Positions 17,466 through 26,186 of a stretch of 64,000 bases of DNA are shown here, piece after piece. Under the pieces are notes generated by a model. The model was not told where the DNA came from, searched no databases, and saw only the letters and a list, made by a program, of their open reading frames with translations. A program made the translations under genes and the position numbers. Where the stretch lies: assembly GCA_023389155.1 (NCBI GenBank), contig JAEWEV010000011.1, positions 62,001 through 126,000 on the forward strand. Direction: 5' to 3'. The DNA is from Pseudomonadota bacterium (lineage in GTDB: Bacteria > Pseudomonadota > Gammaproteobacteria > Burkholderiales > Burkholderiaceae_B). Numbering within the stretch: position 1 is the first letter of the stretch; the number at the start of each line of letters is the position of its first letter.

Positions 17466-17484
17466 GTTAATAATTCTCATTTGC
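17466..17484 (+). promoter_or_regulatory. Fur-box-like site before the TonB receptor gene
   Basis: GTTAATAATTCTCATTTGC matches the 19-base Fur consensus GATAATGATAATCATTATC at 13 positions. It lies 115 bases before the receptor start codon, in the gap between the kinase and receptor genes. Iron-responsive repression of the receptor by Fur is expected for this family and fits here. Confidence 0.6.
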
Positions 17485-17598
17485 GAACTCCTGTTGCACA
17501 GGAAACCATCCATCGGCTATGCCGGTATGCAAACGTATCGGAATATTTGATGGATGGGTTAATGATTCATCACCACCCTATCCTATCGAGAAGTACTC

Positions 17599-19863
17599 AT
17601 GTCCGAACAAGTTGTTCACCCACAACCAGATGGCAACCCACGAATGGGCAATAGCCTGGCCATGGCCCTGGTCGCACCATCACTCTTTCTGGGCCCTGCG
17701 GCCCTGGCCCACTCCGGCAACGAAACCGCCAATATTCCTCAGCTGGAACCCGTTCATGCCCACGGCGTCGCAAATAGCATGTACGACGTCAGGCAGTCGG
17801 CATCAAAAAAATTCACAGCACCACTGGTGGATACACCCAAATCGGTGCAGATCATTCCGCAGCAAGTGATCAGCGACCAGGCTGCCACCACACTCACCGA
17901 GGTCTTGCGCAACACACCCGGCATCACATTTGGTGCGGGAGAAGGTGGCAATCCACTTGGTGACCGGCCTTTTATCCGTGGCTATGATTCCCAGTCCAGT
18001 ACCTACGTGGATAACGTGCGCGATATCGCCGCCGCCTCACGCGAAGTGTTCAATCTGGAGCAGGTTGAAGTGGTCAAGGGGTCTGCAGGTGCCATCGGCG
18101 GCCACGGCGGGGCGGGCGGCAACATCAATCTGGTCAGCAAGACAGCAAAACTCGACAACTTTGCCACGGGAACCCTTGGTATCGGCACCCACAATTACTA
18201 TCGCGGCACCGTAGACGGGAACTGGCAATTCTCAGATACCGCAGCGTTCCGGCTCAACGGGATGGTTCATAAGTCCGATGTCGCAGGACGGGACGTCGTG
18301 CGCTACAAGCGCTGGGGCATTGCGCCAACGATCAGTTTAGGTCTGGGCACGCCAACCCGGCTAACACTCAGTTATTATCATCTTTCGACCGATGACATTC
18401 CTGACGGCGGGATTCCCTATGAGTTTCCAAGAGGCGAACTCAGCGGACCTGTCAACGTGGATCGTCATAATTTCTATGGGCTAAGTAGCGACTTCCGCAA
18501 GACCGTCACTGACCGGGCTACCGTAAGCGTCGAGCACGACTTCAGCGACCGCCTCAGCTTGCGTAATACCACACGCTATACGCATTCTCAGCAGCAGTAT
18601 GTCTGGACCCAGCCCGATGACTCAAAGGGAAATGTCGCAAAGGGATTAGTGTGGCGCAGGGCAAATACGCGTGACAGCGCCGTCAGTACGTTATCAAACC
18701 AGACCGAACTGGTTGGCAAGGTTCAAACGGGTTCAGTCGGACACAGCTTCAATGTTGGTGTTGAACTGTCCCTGGAGAAAGGACGCAAGGATACGCTTGA
18801 CATCGTTCGTGGCGTTGGTGCGGGGGCGGCCAATGTCTGCAACCGCGGTGCCGGCGCTGCCTCTGCGTACAATTGCACGGATCTGTACCACCCCGATCCG
18901 CGAGATCCCTGGGTAAACAAGGGCAGTGGCGAACCTGTAGGAAACAGGACAACGTCCGAAAATATAACAAAATCCATTTATGCGTTTGACACCCTTGACT
19001 TCAATAAATGGCTGCAGGCTGGCGTGGGAATCCGGCTGGACAACTATTCCACCAAATTCGTCAATAGCCCATCCTCCGGATCAAAAACCATCCGGCGACA
19101 TGACACCCTGGTCAACTATCAGCTCGGTCTGGTTTTCAAGCCCGCAGAAAATGGCAGCATTTATGTGTCCTTTGCCACTTCATCCACCCCGGCAAACTCC
19201 ACACTTGGCGAGGGTCGAGAAGGTCAGTCACTGACACCCGGAAGGGGTAACGTCGGTAAAAATGCCGCTGACATGGCACCCGAAAGAAACAAAACCTATG
19301 AGCTTGGTACAAAATGGGATTTGTTTAATCAGCAGATGAGTCTTACCGCTGCGTTATTTCGCACAGAAACGACCAATGCTCGTGTCGTAAGGGCAAATGG
19401 TGATTATGAGATGGCTGGCAAGAAACGGGTCGACGGACTGGAACTGGGAATATCCAGCTCCCTGACGCCCAAATGGCATATGTTTGGTGGTTATACCTAT
19501 CTGCATAGCAACCTGAAGGATAACGGGGCCGCCGCTTCAGCGAACAACGGTAAGACGTTCCCCAACACGCCACGCAACAGTTTCAATTTGTGGACAACGT
19601 ATCAGCCAACACCCAACTTAACGGTGGGCGCGGGCGCCTATTATGTCGGCAGCCAGTTTGGCGATCCGGCCAATAAGCTGAAGATACCTTCCTACTGGCG
19701 CTTCGATGCCATGGCCGGGTACAAGTTCAACAAGAATCTTGGCATTCAGCTGAATGTTCTTAACCTGACCGACAAAAAATACTACGACAAGGCCTATGCG
19801 TCGCACTATGCCACTATTGCACCGGGACGCAGTGCTATCCTGAATCTGAATCTGTCATACTGA
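17599..19863 (+). CDS. TonB-dependent siderophore receptor (Fiu/PirA-like catecholate type)
   Basis: 754 residues, full length for an outer-membrane TonB receptor. The export signal is unusual: a polar leader of about 16 residues precedes the hydrophobic core (about 17-36). The plug domain follows, with TPKSVQIIPQQVI, LRNTPGITFGAGEGGN, GDRPFIRGYDSQSSTYVDN and VEVVKGSAGAIGGHGGAGG. The beta-barrel contains a two-cysteine surface loop (CNRGAGAASAYNC) and ends with an aromatic-type strand (LNLNLSY), the outer-membrane assembly signal. FTAPLVDTPKSV and the PiuC and Sel1 neighbours are typical of the Fiu/PiuA branch, which transports monomeric catechols and ferric catecholates. A Fur-like box is upstream and a strong terminator follows. 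Confidence 0.94.
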   Translation: MSEQVVHPQPDGNPRMGNSLAMALVAPSLFLGPAALAHSGNETANIPQLEPVHAHGVANSMYDVRQSASKKFTAPLVDTPKSVQIIPQQVISDQAATTLTEVLRNTPGITFGAGEGGNPLGDRPFIRGYDSQSSTYVDNVRDIAAASREVFNLEQVEVVKGSAGAIGGHGGAGGNINLVSKTAKLDNFATGTLGIGTHNYYRGTVDGNWQFSDTAAFRLNGMVHKSDVAGRDVVRYKRWGIAPTISLGLGTPTRLTLSYYHLSTDDIPDGGIPYEFPRGELSGPVNVDRHNFYGLSSDFRKTVTDRATVSVEHDFSDRLSLRNTTRYTHSQQQYVWTQPDDSKGNVAKGLVWRRANTRDSAVSTLSNQTELVGKVQTGSVGHSFNVGVELSLEKGRKDTLDIVRGVGAGAANVCNRGAGAASAYNCTDLYHPDPRDPWVNKGSGEPVGNRTTSENITKSIYAFDTLDFNKWLQAGVGIRLDNYSTKFVNSPSSGSKTIRRHDTLVNYQLGLVFKPAENGSIYVSFATSSTPANSTLGEGREGQSLTPGRGNVGKNAADMAPERNKTYELGTKWDLFNQQMSLTAALFRTETTNARVVRANGDYEMAGKKRVDGLELGISSSLTPKWHMFGGYTYLHSNLKDNGAAASANNGKTFPNTPRNSFNLWTTYQPTPNLTVGAGAYYVGSQFGDPANKLKIPSYWRFDAMAGYKFNKNLGIQLNVLNLTDKKYYDKAYASHYATIAPGRSAILNLNLSY

Positions 19864-19875
19864 CCTCGAGGTCAG
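19860..19875. repeat. Perfect 16-base palindrome at the receptor stop codon
   Basis: CTGACCTCGAGGTCAG is its own reverse complement and overlaps the TGA of the TonB receptor gene, immediately before the terminator hairpin. It could be chance, part of a longer terminator structure, or a protein site. Confidence 0.4.
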
Positions 19876-19880
19876 ATCTC

Positions 19881-19920
19881 GATCGGCTCCGGGAGTGCCC
19901 CTGGAGCCGATCTTTTTTTC
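19881..19920 (+). terminator. Rho-independent terminator of the TonB receptor gene
   Basis: GATCGGCTCC (19881-19890) pairs with GGAGCCGATC (19903-19912) around a 12-base loop, followed by a run of T residues (19912-19919). It stands between the receptor and the Sel1 gene, so the Sel1 gene either depends on read-through or has its own promoter. Confidence 0.85.
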
Positions 19921-19930
19921 TAACTGTGAC

Positions 19931-20671
19931 ATGAGAGAAATTTCAATAACAGCGTTCAACGCGGCCGATGCGCAGACGTTTTCGCGGATTCTTAGCGCCG
20001 GCGCGACCGAAGATGCAGCACGCTGGTTGCATACTGCCGCCGAGCACGGGGTTGCCGAAGCGCAGGTTCATTACGCGCAGATGCTACTCGATGGTCGAGG
20101 TGTTGCGGCGAATCCCCAAGAGGCATTCCAATGGTTCAGACTGGCGGCCAGACAAGGCCATGCCATGGCGCGAAATATGCTGGGGCGCTGTTATGAAAAT
20201 GGCTGGGGGGTTGAGCCCGATATGCTGCTGGCCACCTATTGGCTTCGCCTGGCTGCACAATCAGGACTTGACTGGGGAATGTACAACTACGCAACGTCCC
20301 TTGCTCTTGGGCGTGGCGTAGAAATCGACCGCAAGGAGGCGCTGGCGTGGCTGCAACGTGCTGCGGCTCTGGGTCACGCCAAATCATGGAACCTGATGGG
20401 CGGCTTTTTCGAGGACGGCTGGGCGTGCGAGGTGAATGTGAAAACCGCATTAGCCTGCTACCGCAAGGCGGCAGAAGGCGGGGACTTTCGCGGGCAGTTT
20501 AATGTCGGGCGCTTATTTGCCTCCGCTGAACAATTTGACCAAGCCATCACCTGGTTTCACGCGGCGTACCATAACCCCGGCGCCACCGATGCCTTCAGGA
20601 ATAACATGCTGCGCTTTCTTAACGAAAGCCCCAATGCAATTCTGAAAAATCTGGGGCAAGAGCTTTCTTAG
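19931..20671 (+). CDS. Sel1-like repeat protein
   Basis: 246 residues from the Met beginning MREISITAFN; the open frame extends back to 19895, but that would lie inside the terminator hairpin. Residues about 25-220 are made of Sel1 (TPR-like) repeats of about 36 residues, seen as AEAQVHYAQMLLDGRGV, HAMARNMLGRCYENGWGV, DWGMYNYATSLALGRGV, HAKSWNLMGGFFEDGWAC and a degenerate fifth. There is no signal peptide, so it is probably cytoplasmic. Sel1 proteins commonly accompany PiuC and Fiu-type receptors, and the same partnership is seen here; the molecular role is unknown, most likely protein-protein contact. Confidence 0.9.
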   Translation: MREISITAFNAADAQTFSRILSAGATEDAARWLHTAAEHGVAEAQVHYAQMLLDGRGVAANPQEAFQWFRLAARQGHAMARNMLGRCYENGWGVEPDMLLATYWLRLAAQSGLDWGMYNYATSLALGRGVEIDRKEALAWLQRAAALGHAKSWNLMGGFFEDGWACEVNVKTALACYRKAAEGGDFRGQFNVGRLFASAEQFDQAITWFHAAYHNPGATDAFRNNMLRFLNESPNAILKNLGQELS

Positions 20672-20863
20672 GCGATTTTCTACACTCCGGGCACAATTGT
20701 TTTATACAGCGAGTGCTTCACGTCTCATTCTCCGGGTTCTTCCTTGCCTCTACTCCTCTCTCCGATAGCGTGGCGTCACTAGACAGTGAGGACAGTATCT
20801 TTACTGCTGAACGCCGTTAGCTACCCCGTCACACCGTGTATAAGATCCCCGTGGCACAGCCGA

Positions 20864-21715
20864 CTACTTCAGCTCAAATCCCAGATTATTCAGCGCCTCA
20901 ACCAGACGATGGCGTCCTGCCATGGCTTCCGGGCCCCGAACGCGATTGAGGGAATGCAAATCCCAGGGCCCGTCATTTTTCATGCCCTGCGTGGTATAAA
21001 ACTCGGTCATGATGGTGTTATAGCTTTGCGTTGCCGCGTCCAGAGCAGACGCGTCGTACTGCTCCCTGTGCAGCACTGCCGCCTGTGGCAGCCGGGGCTT
21101 GACCGAAGCCGGCCGAAGCGAATCGGGATAGCCAATGCACATGCCAAAGGTCGCGAATGCATAGCTCGGCAGGCCCAGCTCTTTGGCCACTTCCTCAGGA
21201 TGATTGCGCATCCCGCCGATATAGACCACGCCCAGTCCCATGGATTCTGCTGCCGTTGCCGCATTTTGTGCCGCCAGTGCAGAATCAATGGTGGCAACAA
21301 GAAAGGTTTCCAGATGCGTCAGGCTGCCATGCGCGACGCCGCGCTTGAGGCCCAGCGCTTTCAGACGGGACAGATCGGCGATCCACACAAGAAACAGGGG
21401 ACAGCGGCGAATATGCTCCTGGTTACCTGCCAGCTGAGCCAGCCGGTCCTTGCGTGCGGAATCCTCCACCGCCACTACGCTCCAGGTCTGGAGATTGGAT
21501 GACGTTGATGCCGATTGTGCCGCCGCCACGAGCAGTTCCAGCGTCTGTGGCTCCAGGGGCTTCTCGGCATAGGCCCGAACCGAGCGGTGATTGAGGATTG
21601 TCTCGATAGTTGCGTTCAGGTCGTCCGGAACGAAAACCGATTGCTGATAACGGGCTTGCACCAGATCCTGGGACTTAGCGGAGGTCTCGGCGTGATTCAT
21701 GGTTTCTTTACTCAT
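20864..21715 (-). CDS. NADPH-dependent nitroreductase-family oxidoreductase
   Basis: 284 residues from the chosen Met (MSKETMNHAET); the frame is open to 21802, and no start has a strong ribosome binding site. The nitroreductase fold is shown by ILNHRSVRAYAEKPL and LLVAAAQSASTSSNLQTWSV near the N-terminus, which bind FMN, and by GLGVVYIGGMRNHPEEVA, FATFGMCIGYPD and KPRLPQAAVLHRE, which are typical of the NfsA/Frp oxygen-insensitive group. It would reduce nitroaromatics, quinones or flavins with NADPH. It stands alone, with about 190-bp gaps on either side, so no operon role can be proposed. Convergent with the Sel1 gene. Confidence 0.86.
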   Translation of the reverse strand: MSKETMNHAETSAKSQDLVQARYQQSVFVPDDLNATIETILNHRSVRAYAEKPLEPQTLELLVAAAQSASTSSNLQTWSVVAVEDSARKDRLAQLAGNQEHIRRCPLFLVWIADLSRLKALGLKRGVAHGSLTHLETFLVATIDSALAAQNAATAAESMGLGVVYIGGMRNHPEEVAKELGLPSYAFATFGMCIGYPDSLRPASVKPRLPQAAVLHREQYDASALDAATQSYNTIMTEFYTTQGMKNDGPWDLHSLNRVRGPEAMAGRHRLVEALNNLGFELK

Positions 21716-21950
21716 AGGTTTAAATTGACATCGGGTTCGAATGGCAGATGTGCGCAAGCGAACATCCTCTGAGAAGTACGTTTCCTTCATTACAGTTGCC
21801 ATTTCATTCTAGTCGATAATGCGTTGCGATTTCAGTTGTGATGGACGACACTCTGCTCATTAACAGTACGCAGCCCTTGCGGGTCTGACCGCGAAGCGTA
21901 CTCGCCATATGCCAGGTAACTGGTGATAGAGTACGGTTATTTGTCGCCAG

Positions 21951-22934
21951 TTAATCTACTTTGATGCCAAGCTGATGAATGATCGGCGTCCATCTGTCCA
22001 TCTCGCTGCGTATGAACGTATCCAGTTCTTCCGGTGACGAACTAACCAACTCCATGGCCGACAGACGATCACCCAGACCAGGCAGCGCCACAATACGCCG
22101 GATTTCAGCATTCAGCTTGGCAACAATTTCCGGTGGAGTCCCTGCCGGTGCCAGTAAACCCAGCCACTCGGTCGTTGCCACGTCGATTCCCTGTTCCCGG
22201 AAAGTGGGGATATCTGGCATTGACGGGTAGCGTTTCTCGGACGATATTCCCAGCGGTTTGACCTTCCCGGCCTTGTACTGTTCCCAGGCCTGGCCTACAG
22301 TGGCGAATGTCATGGGAATATGACCGGCGATCGTATCCATGAGAGCCGGCGTCCCGCCTTTGTAGACGACATGCTGTATATCGATGCCTGTTTTCATTTT
22401 CAGCAGCTCGGCAGTCAGGTGCGTCATGGAACCGGTACCGGCCGAGCCGAAATTGATCTCGCCCGGCTTGCGCTTGGCCAGTTCAACAAGCTCGGCCAGA
22501 TTGTTCGCTTCGAAGTCCGGATTGGCATAGGCCACGATAGGCGTACGGGCCATCAGACTGATGGGCTGGAAATCTTTCAGCGTGTCATAAGGCATGCTGG
22601 AACGCATGGCGGGGTTGGTCGTATGATTGCTTACCGAAATGATCAGCGTATAGCCATCGGCGGGTGCACGTGCCAGTGCCGTGGTGCCGATCAGGGTCGA
22701 CCCTCCGGGGCGCAAGTCTACCAGCACCGGTTGCCCCCAGTGCTCCTGCATTTTCTGGCCCACGACACGCGCCAGGGTATCCACAGGCCCGCCCGGCGCG
22801 AAAGGTACAATAATTTTTATCGGTTTGTCCGGGTAATTGTCGGCGACCGACTGGGCCCACGCGACGCCGGTCAAACACAGACTGCATAATGCCAGAGCCG
22901 ACACAAAAAAGTTTCGTCTTCCACAATTCACCAT
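21951..22934 (-). CDS. Bug-family (TctC) periplasmic solute-binding protein 3
   Basis: 327 residues from the Met that is preceded by GAGGAG at good spacing; the open frame reaches 22970 but has no ribosome site there. Signal peptide about 1-27. YPDKPIKIIVPFAPGGPVD is the Bug ligand-binding loop, with RAPADGYTLIISVSNHTTN and LGLLAPAGTPPEIVAKL as further marks. It is the last gene of a leftward set: Bug (25067), TauD-like dioxygenase, enolase-superfamily enzyme, this gene. Two Bug receptors flanking one two-enzyme module suggest that related acids are taken up. No membrane carrier is present. Confidence 0.93.
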   Translation of the reverse strand: MVNCGRRNFFVSALALCSLCLTGVAWAQSVADNYPDKPIKIIVPFAPGGPVDTLARVVGQKMQEHWGQPVLVDLRPGGSTLIGTTALARAPADGYTLIISVSNHTTNPAMRSSMPYDTLKDFQPISLMARTPIVAYANPDFEANNLAELVELAKRKPGEINFGSAGTGSMTHLTAELLKMKTGIDIQHVVYKGGTPALMDTIAGHIPMTFATVGQAWEQYKAGKVKPLGISSEKRYPSMPDIPTFREQGIDVATTEWLGLLAPAGTPPEIVAKLNAEIRRIVALPGLGDRLSAMELVSSSPEELDTFIRSEMDRWTPIIHQLGIKVD

Positions 22935-23023
22935 GATCTCCTCATTCAATGACACATCGTTGTTTTGCAAGGGTTACGCGGGCACGAAAATCGCTCGTAA
23001 GCACGCTTGTGAGCGCCGGAATT

Positions 23024-24121
23024 TCAGTGCCGTCCGTCCACGGCGAATCGTGCAATCGCGGCGTGGTCCAGCTCCAGGCCCAGACCGGGTTTATCGCCAA
23101 GATGCAGCATTCCGTCGCAAGGCCGGGGTGGATCAATGAACAGCAGATCCCACCAGGGCATGAACTCTACCCAGGCACCCGTTCTAACTGCAGCGAGTAA
23201 ATGCATATGTACGGCGGGATGTGAATGAGCCGACAAGGGCAGGTTGTACGTGTCAATTGCCGCTGCAGCCTTTAGCCATGGGGTAATACCGCCCAGATGA
23301 TGGGCATCCAGAATGGCATGATCAACCTCGGCGGCCAGGCTGGGAATGCCAGTCACGCGCGAGATACGTTCGCCGCCAGCGATGGGCAGCGCCTGCGCCG
23401 CGCGCACCCGGCCCAGGCCAGTGAAATCGCCCTCCCGAACGGGCTCTTCAAGCCAGGCATAATTGAGCTCGGCTAGGGCATGCGCCAGTCGCAGTCCCTG
23501 CTCCACAGTCAGTCCCCACAAGGCGTCAACCATAATGACGGCATCCTGCCCCACTGCCATTCGCAAGGCTTTCGCCCTTTCTATGTCTTCAGCCAGGGAA
23601 CGATTGCCACCCAGGCGCAGCTTCATTGCGCGAAAACCCTTTGCCATCACATCACTGCCCTCTTCTTCAAGCTCGGCAAGCGTCATATGACGCCACAATG
23701 TCCAGCTGGCGTAGGCAGGAACAGTTTGCCGGAATCCGCCCAGCATTTTCCACAAGGGCATACCAGCCTGCTTGCCAGCAATATCCCAAAGCGCGACATC
23801 AATGGCAGCCAGTGCAAGGTTGGCCGCGCCATCGTGCAGCAAATCCACGGTCAGTTGCCACATGCGCTCATAAAGCGACTCGCGGCGCAGCGCATCCTGT
23901 CCTTTCAAATACGGCTCCAGCCCTTGCACAATGCAGCTGACTGCCGAAACCATGGGTACGCTTTCGATCGACGCATAGCCAAACCCCACGCAGCCATCCG
24001 AGGTATGCACCTGCACGATCAGCGTGGCGAACTGCGTGCGCGCACCAAGATAGGCATGCTGAATGGGTCGATCCAGTGGGAGGACCACAATGCGTGTTGT
24101 GATTTTTTCAATTGCGATCAT
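23024..24121 (-). CDS. Enolase-superfamily enzyme, mandelate racemase/muconate lactonizing type
   Basis: 365 residues. N-terminal capping domain and C-terminal barrel. Catalytic Lys167 sits in MKLRLG, so the usual KxK is KxR here. Metal ligands are Asp199 (IMVDALWG), Glu225 (WLEEPV) and Glu251 (AGGERIS). Asp272 (ILDAHHLGG) and His299/His301 (LSAHSHPA) form the mandelate-racemase-type His-Asp base pair. These residues suggest abstraction of an alpha proton from a carboxylate, as in acid-sugar dehydratases or racemases, rather than cycloisomerisation. The ATG overlaps the stop of the TauD-like gene by 4 bases, so both proteins are made together. Substrate unknown. Confidence 0.87.
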   Translation of the reverse strand: MIAIEKITTRIVVLPLDRPIQHAYLGARTQFATLIVQVHTSDGCVGFGYASIESVPMVSAVSCIVQGLEPYLKGQDALRRESLYERMWQLTVDLLHDGAANLALAAIDVALWDIAGKQAGMPLWKMLGGFRQTVPAYASWTLWRHMTLAELEEEGSDVMAKGFRAMKLRLGGNRSLAEDIERAKALRMAVGQDAVIMVDALWGLTVEQGLRLAHALAELNYAWLEEPVREGDFTGLGRVRAAQALPIAGGERISRVTGIPSLAAEVDHAILDAHHLGGITPWLKAAAAIDTYNLPLSAHSHPAVHMHLLAAVRTGAWVEFMPWWDLLFIDPPRPCDGMLHLGDKPGLGLELDHAAIARFAVDGRH

Positions 24122-25014
24122 GGATGCGCCACGCTCGCAAGAGTGGTGCGGTGCATGCGTCGACGCAATGGCAAATCAAAATCCGCGATCGCCTTATGGA
24201 TGCAGGACATGTTGTCCCACATCACAATGTCGCCCACACGCCAGCGGTGACGATAGACGTACTCCGGTTTCAGTACATGCTGGCGCAAAGCCTCAAGTAT
24301 CGGCGCAGACTCTTCCTGTGTCATGCCAACGATGTGGCTGATCGCCCCTTCGCTGTAGTAAATACATTTGCGTCCGGTGCGCGGATGTCTTCGGATCAGG
24401 TCGTGCTCTATTTCAGGTGTCATACGCGCCATGCGCTCGGCATAGCCCTCCTTGGCTTCCCGGGAAAGCTCGCCCCCATTGGCCTGAACTGCGTTGCGCT
24501 GGCGAAACTCCACCAACTTTTGTGTACTGTAGAAGGCGCGCCGTCCTTCAATCTGCGAGCGAAGCGCCGGCGGCAGGCCGTCGTACGCGGCAGCCATGCT
24601 GGCAAAGCACGTGTCACCCAGGGGCGTTCCATCATCAGCATGTGGCACTTCCAGTGCATACAGCATTGACCCCCGCGGCGGCGTAGGTACCGACCACATA
24701 TCACTGTGCCAATAGCGACCTGCATCTGCCAGGCCGATGGGTTTGCCGTTTTCAATCACATTTGAAACAACGAAAATTTCCGGCTGGGTCCCCAGGTTGT
24801 ACTTGTCAAGAATGTATCGATCCAGCTCGCCGAAGCGCCGGCTGAACGCTACCTGCTGGGCAGGAGACAAATGCTGGTCACGTATGACGATGACGCCATA
24901 CTGATCATAGGCCTGTTCAATCTGCGCAAAATCATGATCGGACAAATCAGTAACGTTAACCCCTGTAATTTCGTGGCCCAGAGGGGCCTTACTGTATTGA
25001 ATGTGAATGCTCAT
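24118..25014 (-). CDS. TauD/TfdA-family 2-oxoglutarate dioxygenase
   Basis: 298 residues, typical of the family. Fe(II) ligands are His103 and Asp105 (YWHSDMW) and His273 (CIHKA, after MWDN). The 2-oxoglutarate-binding arginines are Arg285 and Arg289 in LRRRMHRTT. GVIVIRDQHLS and FSRRFGELD are further marks. It overlaps the enolase-superfamily gene by 4 bases and follows a Bug gene by about 50 bases. Members hydroxylate carbons next to a leaving group, releasing sulfite, sulfate or phenol-type products, or hydroxylate quaternary amines. Pairing with an acid dehydratase/racemase suggests the substrate is an organic acid derivative, which is inference. Confidence 0.9.
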   Translation of the reverse strand: MSIHIQYSKAPLGHEITGVNVTDLSDHDFAQIEQAYDQYGVIVIRDQHLSPAQQVAFSRRFGELDRYILDKYNLGTQPEIFVVSNVIENGKPIGLADAGRYWHSDMWSVPTPPRGSMLYALEVPHADDGTPLGDTCFASMAAAYDGLPPALRSQIEGRRAFYSTQKLVEFRQRNAVQANGGELSREAKEGYAERMARMTPEIEHDLIRRHPRTGRKCIYYSEGAISHIVGMTQEESAPILEALRQHVLKPEYVYRHRWRVGDIVMWDNMSCIHKAIADFDLPLRRRMHRTTLASVAHP

Positions 25015-25066
25015 GCTGAATCCTCGCTTGCTTACCTTTTTTGGGGATGGAAATGGGTTGTCTTGA

Positions 25067-26026
25067 CTATTGAGGCTGGATGCCTGCCGACTCGGTTATT
25101 TTTTGCCATTTTTTCTGTTCGGCGATTTGAAAGGCCATCAGTTCATCTCCCGAGGTGGGAAATGCTTCGCTGCCCCCACTGGCCAGAAACTGGCGCACGC
25201 GCGTGCTGTTCAGCGCATTGACAAAGAGCTGGTTCAGTCGGCTGGTGACCTCGGTCGGCGTTCCAGCCGGTGTGTAGGCCGCCAGCCAGAAAGTCAGTTC
25301 GTAACCAGGGACGCCCGCTTCCTGCATAGTAGGAACATCCGGTAATGCCGGAACACGTTTGTCGGTAGAAACGGCCAGTGGCCGAAGCTTGCCAGCCTGA
25401 ACAAGAGGCGCGAGCAGCACCATATCCCCCATGACCATATCAATTTGACCAGCCAGCAGGTCCACGCTAGCCTGAGGGTTGGTTTTATACGGCACATCCA
25501 TGATGTTGACGCCTTCTGTCAGTTTGTAGAGTTCCACTGCTGCCCGGGTAGAGGAACTTCCCCAGCCATATGTCAATTTGCCCGGTGCTTTCTTTGCCGC
25601 CTGCGTCAGCTCGGTGACATTATGAATCGGAGTCGCCATCCGCACCGCAGCCAGCAACGCACCCTTCGAAATCCCGCTGATGGGCGTAAAATCCTTGATA
25701 AAGTCATAAGGCAGAGACTTGTACAGGCTTTGATTGGCCGCGTGCGTCGAGTTCGTACCGATCAACACGGTATAGCCATCGGCTGCAGCTTTAGCCACAT
25801 AATCAGCCGCGATAATGCCATTGGCACCTGGCTTGGGCTCCACCACCACGGGTTGATCCGTCGCGCGGGAAATCTCCTCGGCCAGGATTCGCGCAGTCGC
25901 TTCCGGAAATCCGGTACAGCATGCGATGAAACGAATGGGTTTGGCAGGAAAGTCTGCTGCCACTGTCGGGGTGGCCATGAACCCGCCCACCGCAATGCCC
26001 GCGATGGTCAATGTACGAAAAATCAT
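25067..26026 (-). CDS. Bug-family (TctC) periplasmic solute-binding protein 4, atypical ligand loop
   Basis: 319 residues from the Met preceded by AGAGGG; the frame is open to 26104 but without family similarity. Signal peptide about 1-24 (ending PTVAA). The family position that normally reads VPFxPGGxxD is IACCTGFPEAT here (35-45): two cysteines replace the PF pair and the PGG-D loop that holds the ligand carboxylate is lost. The rest is normal: AAADGYTVLIGTNSTHAAN, PYKTNPQASVDLLAGQIDMV, LAAYTPAGTPTEV. First gene of the leftward Bug/TauD/enolase/Bug set and divergent from an IclR regulator. The altered loop suggests a different ligand class. Confidence 0.9.
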   Translation of the reverse strand: MIFRTLTIAGIAVGGFMATPTVAADFPAKPIRFIACCTGFPEATARILAEEISRATDQPVVVEPKPGANGIIAADYVAKAAADGYTVLIGTNSTHAANQSLYKSLPYDFIKDFTPISGISKGALLAAVRMATPIHNVTELTQAAKKAPGKLTYGWGSSSTRAAVELYKLTEGVNIMDVPYKTNPQASVDLLAGQIDMVMGDMVLLAPLVQAGKLRPLAVSTDKRVPALPDVPTMQEAGVPGYELTFWLAAYTPAGTPTEVTSRLNQLFVNALNSTRVRQFLASGGSEAFPTSGDELMAFQIAEQKKWQKITESAGIQPQ

Positions 26027-26131
26027 AAAACCCTCTAGTCTGTTGCGTGATAACGATTCGCGTTGCCGTAAATCTATTATTCTCGCGGGGGACACGACAG
26101 GCAATAGCGCAGCCGCCTGTCAGGGGCATAA

Positions 26132-26148
26132 AATTCACAATGTGAATT
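26132..26148. promoter_or_regulatory. IclR-type operator, perfect palindrome
   Basis: AATTCACAATGTGAATT consists of perfect 8-base arms around one central base. It lies 38 bases before the IclR-family gene start and about 105 bases before the divergent Bug gene start, a suitable position for control of both. Confidence 0.65.
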
Positions 26149-26186
26149 ATTATTGAAATCCGACTTCTCAAAAAAGGCCGAATACC

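Noticed and set aside
24118..24160. Possible loss of the 2-oxoglutarate arginine by truncation of the TauD-like protein
   Set aside because: The distal ligand is His273 in CIHKA, not the later MHR; Arg285 and Arg289 then fall in the right place, so the enzyme is complete.
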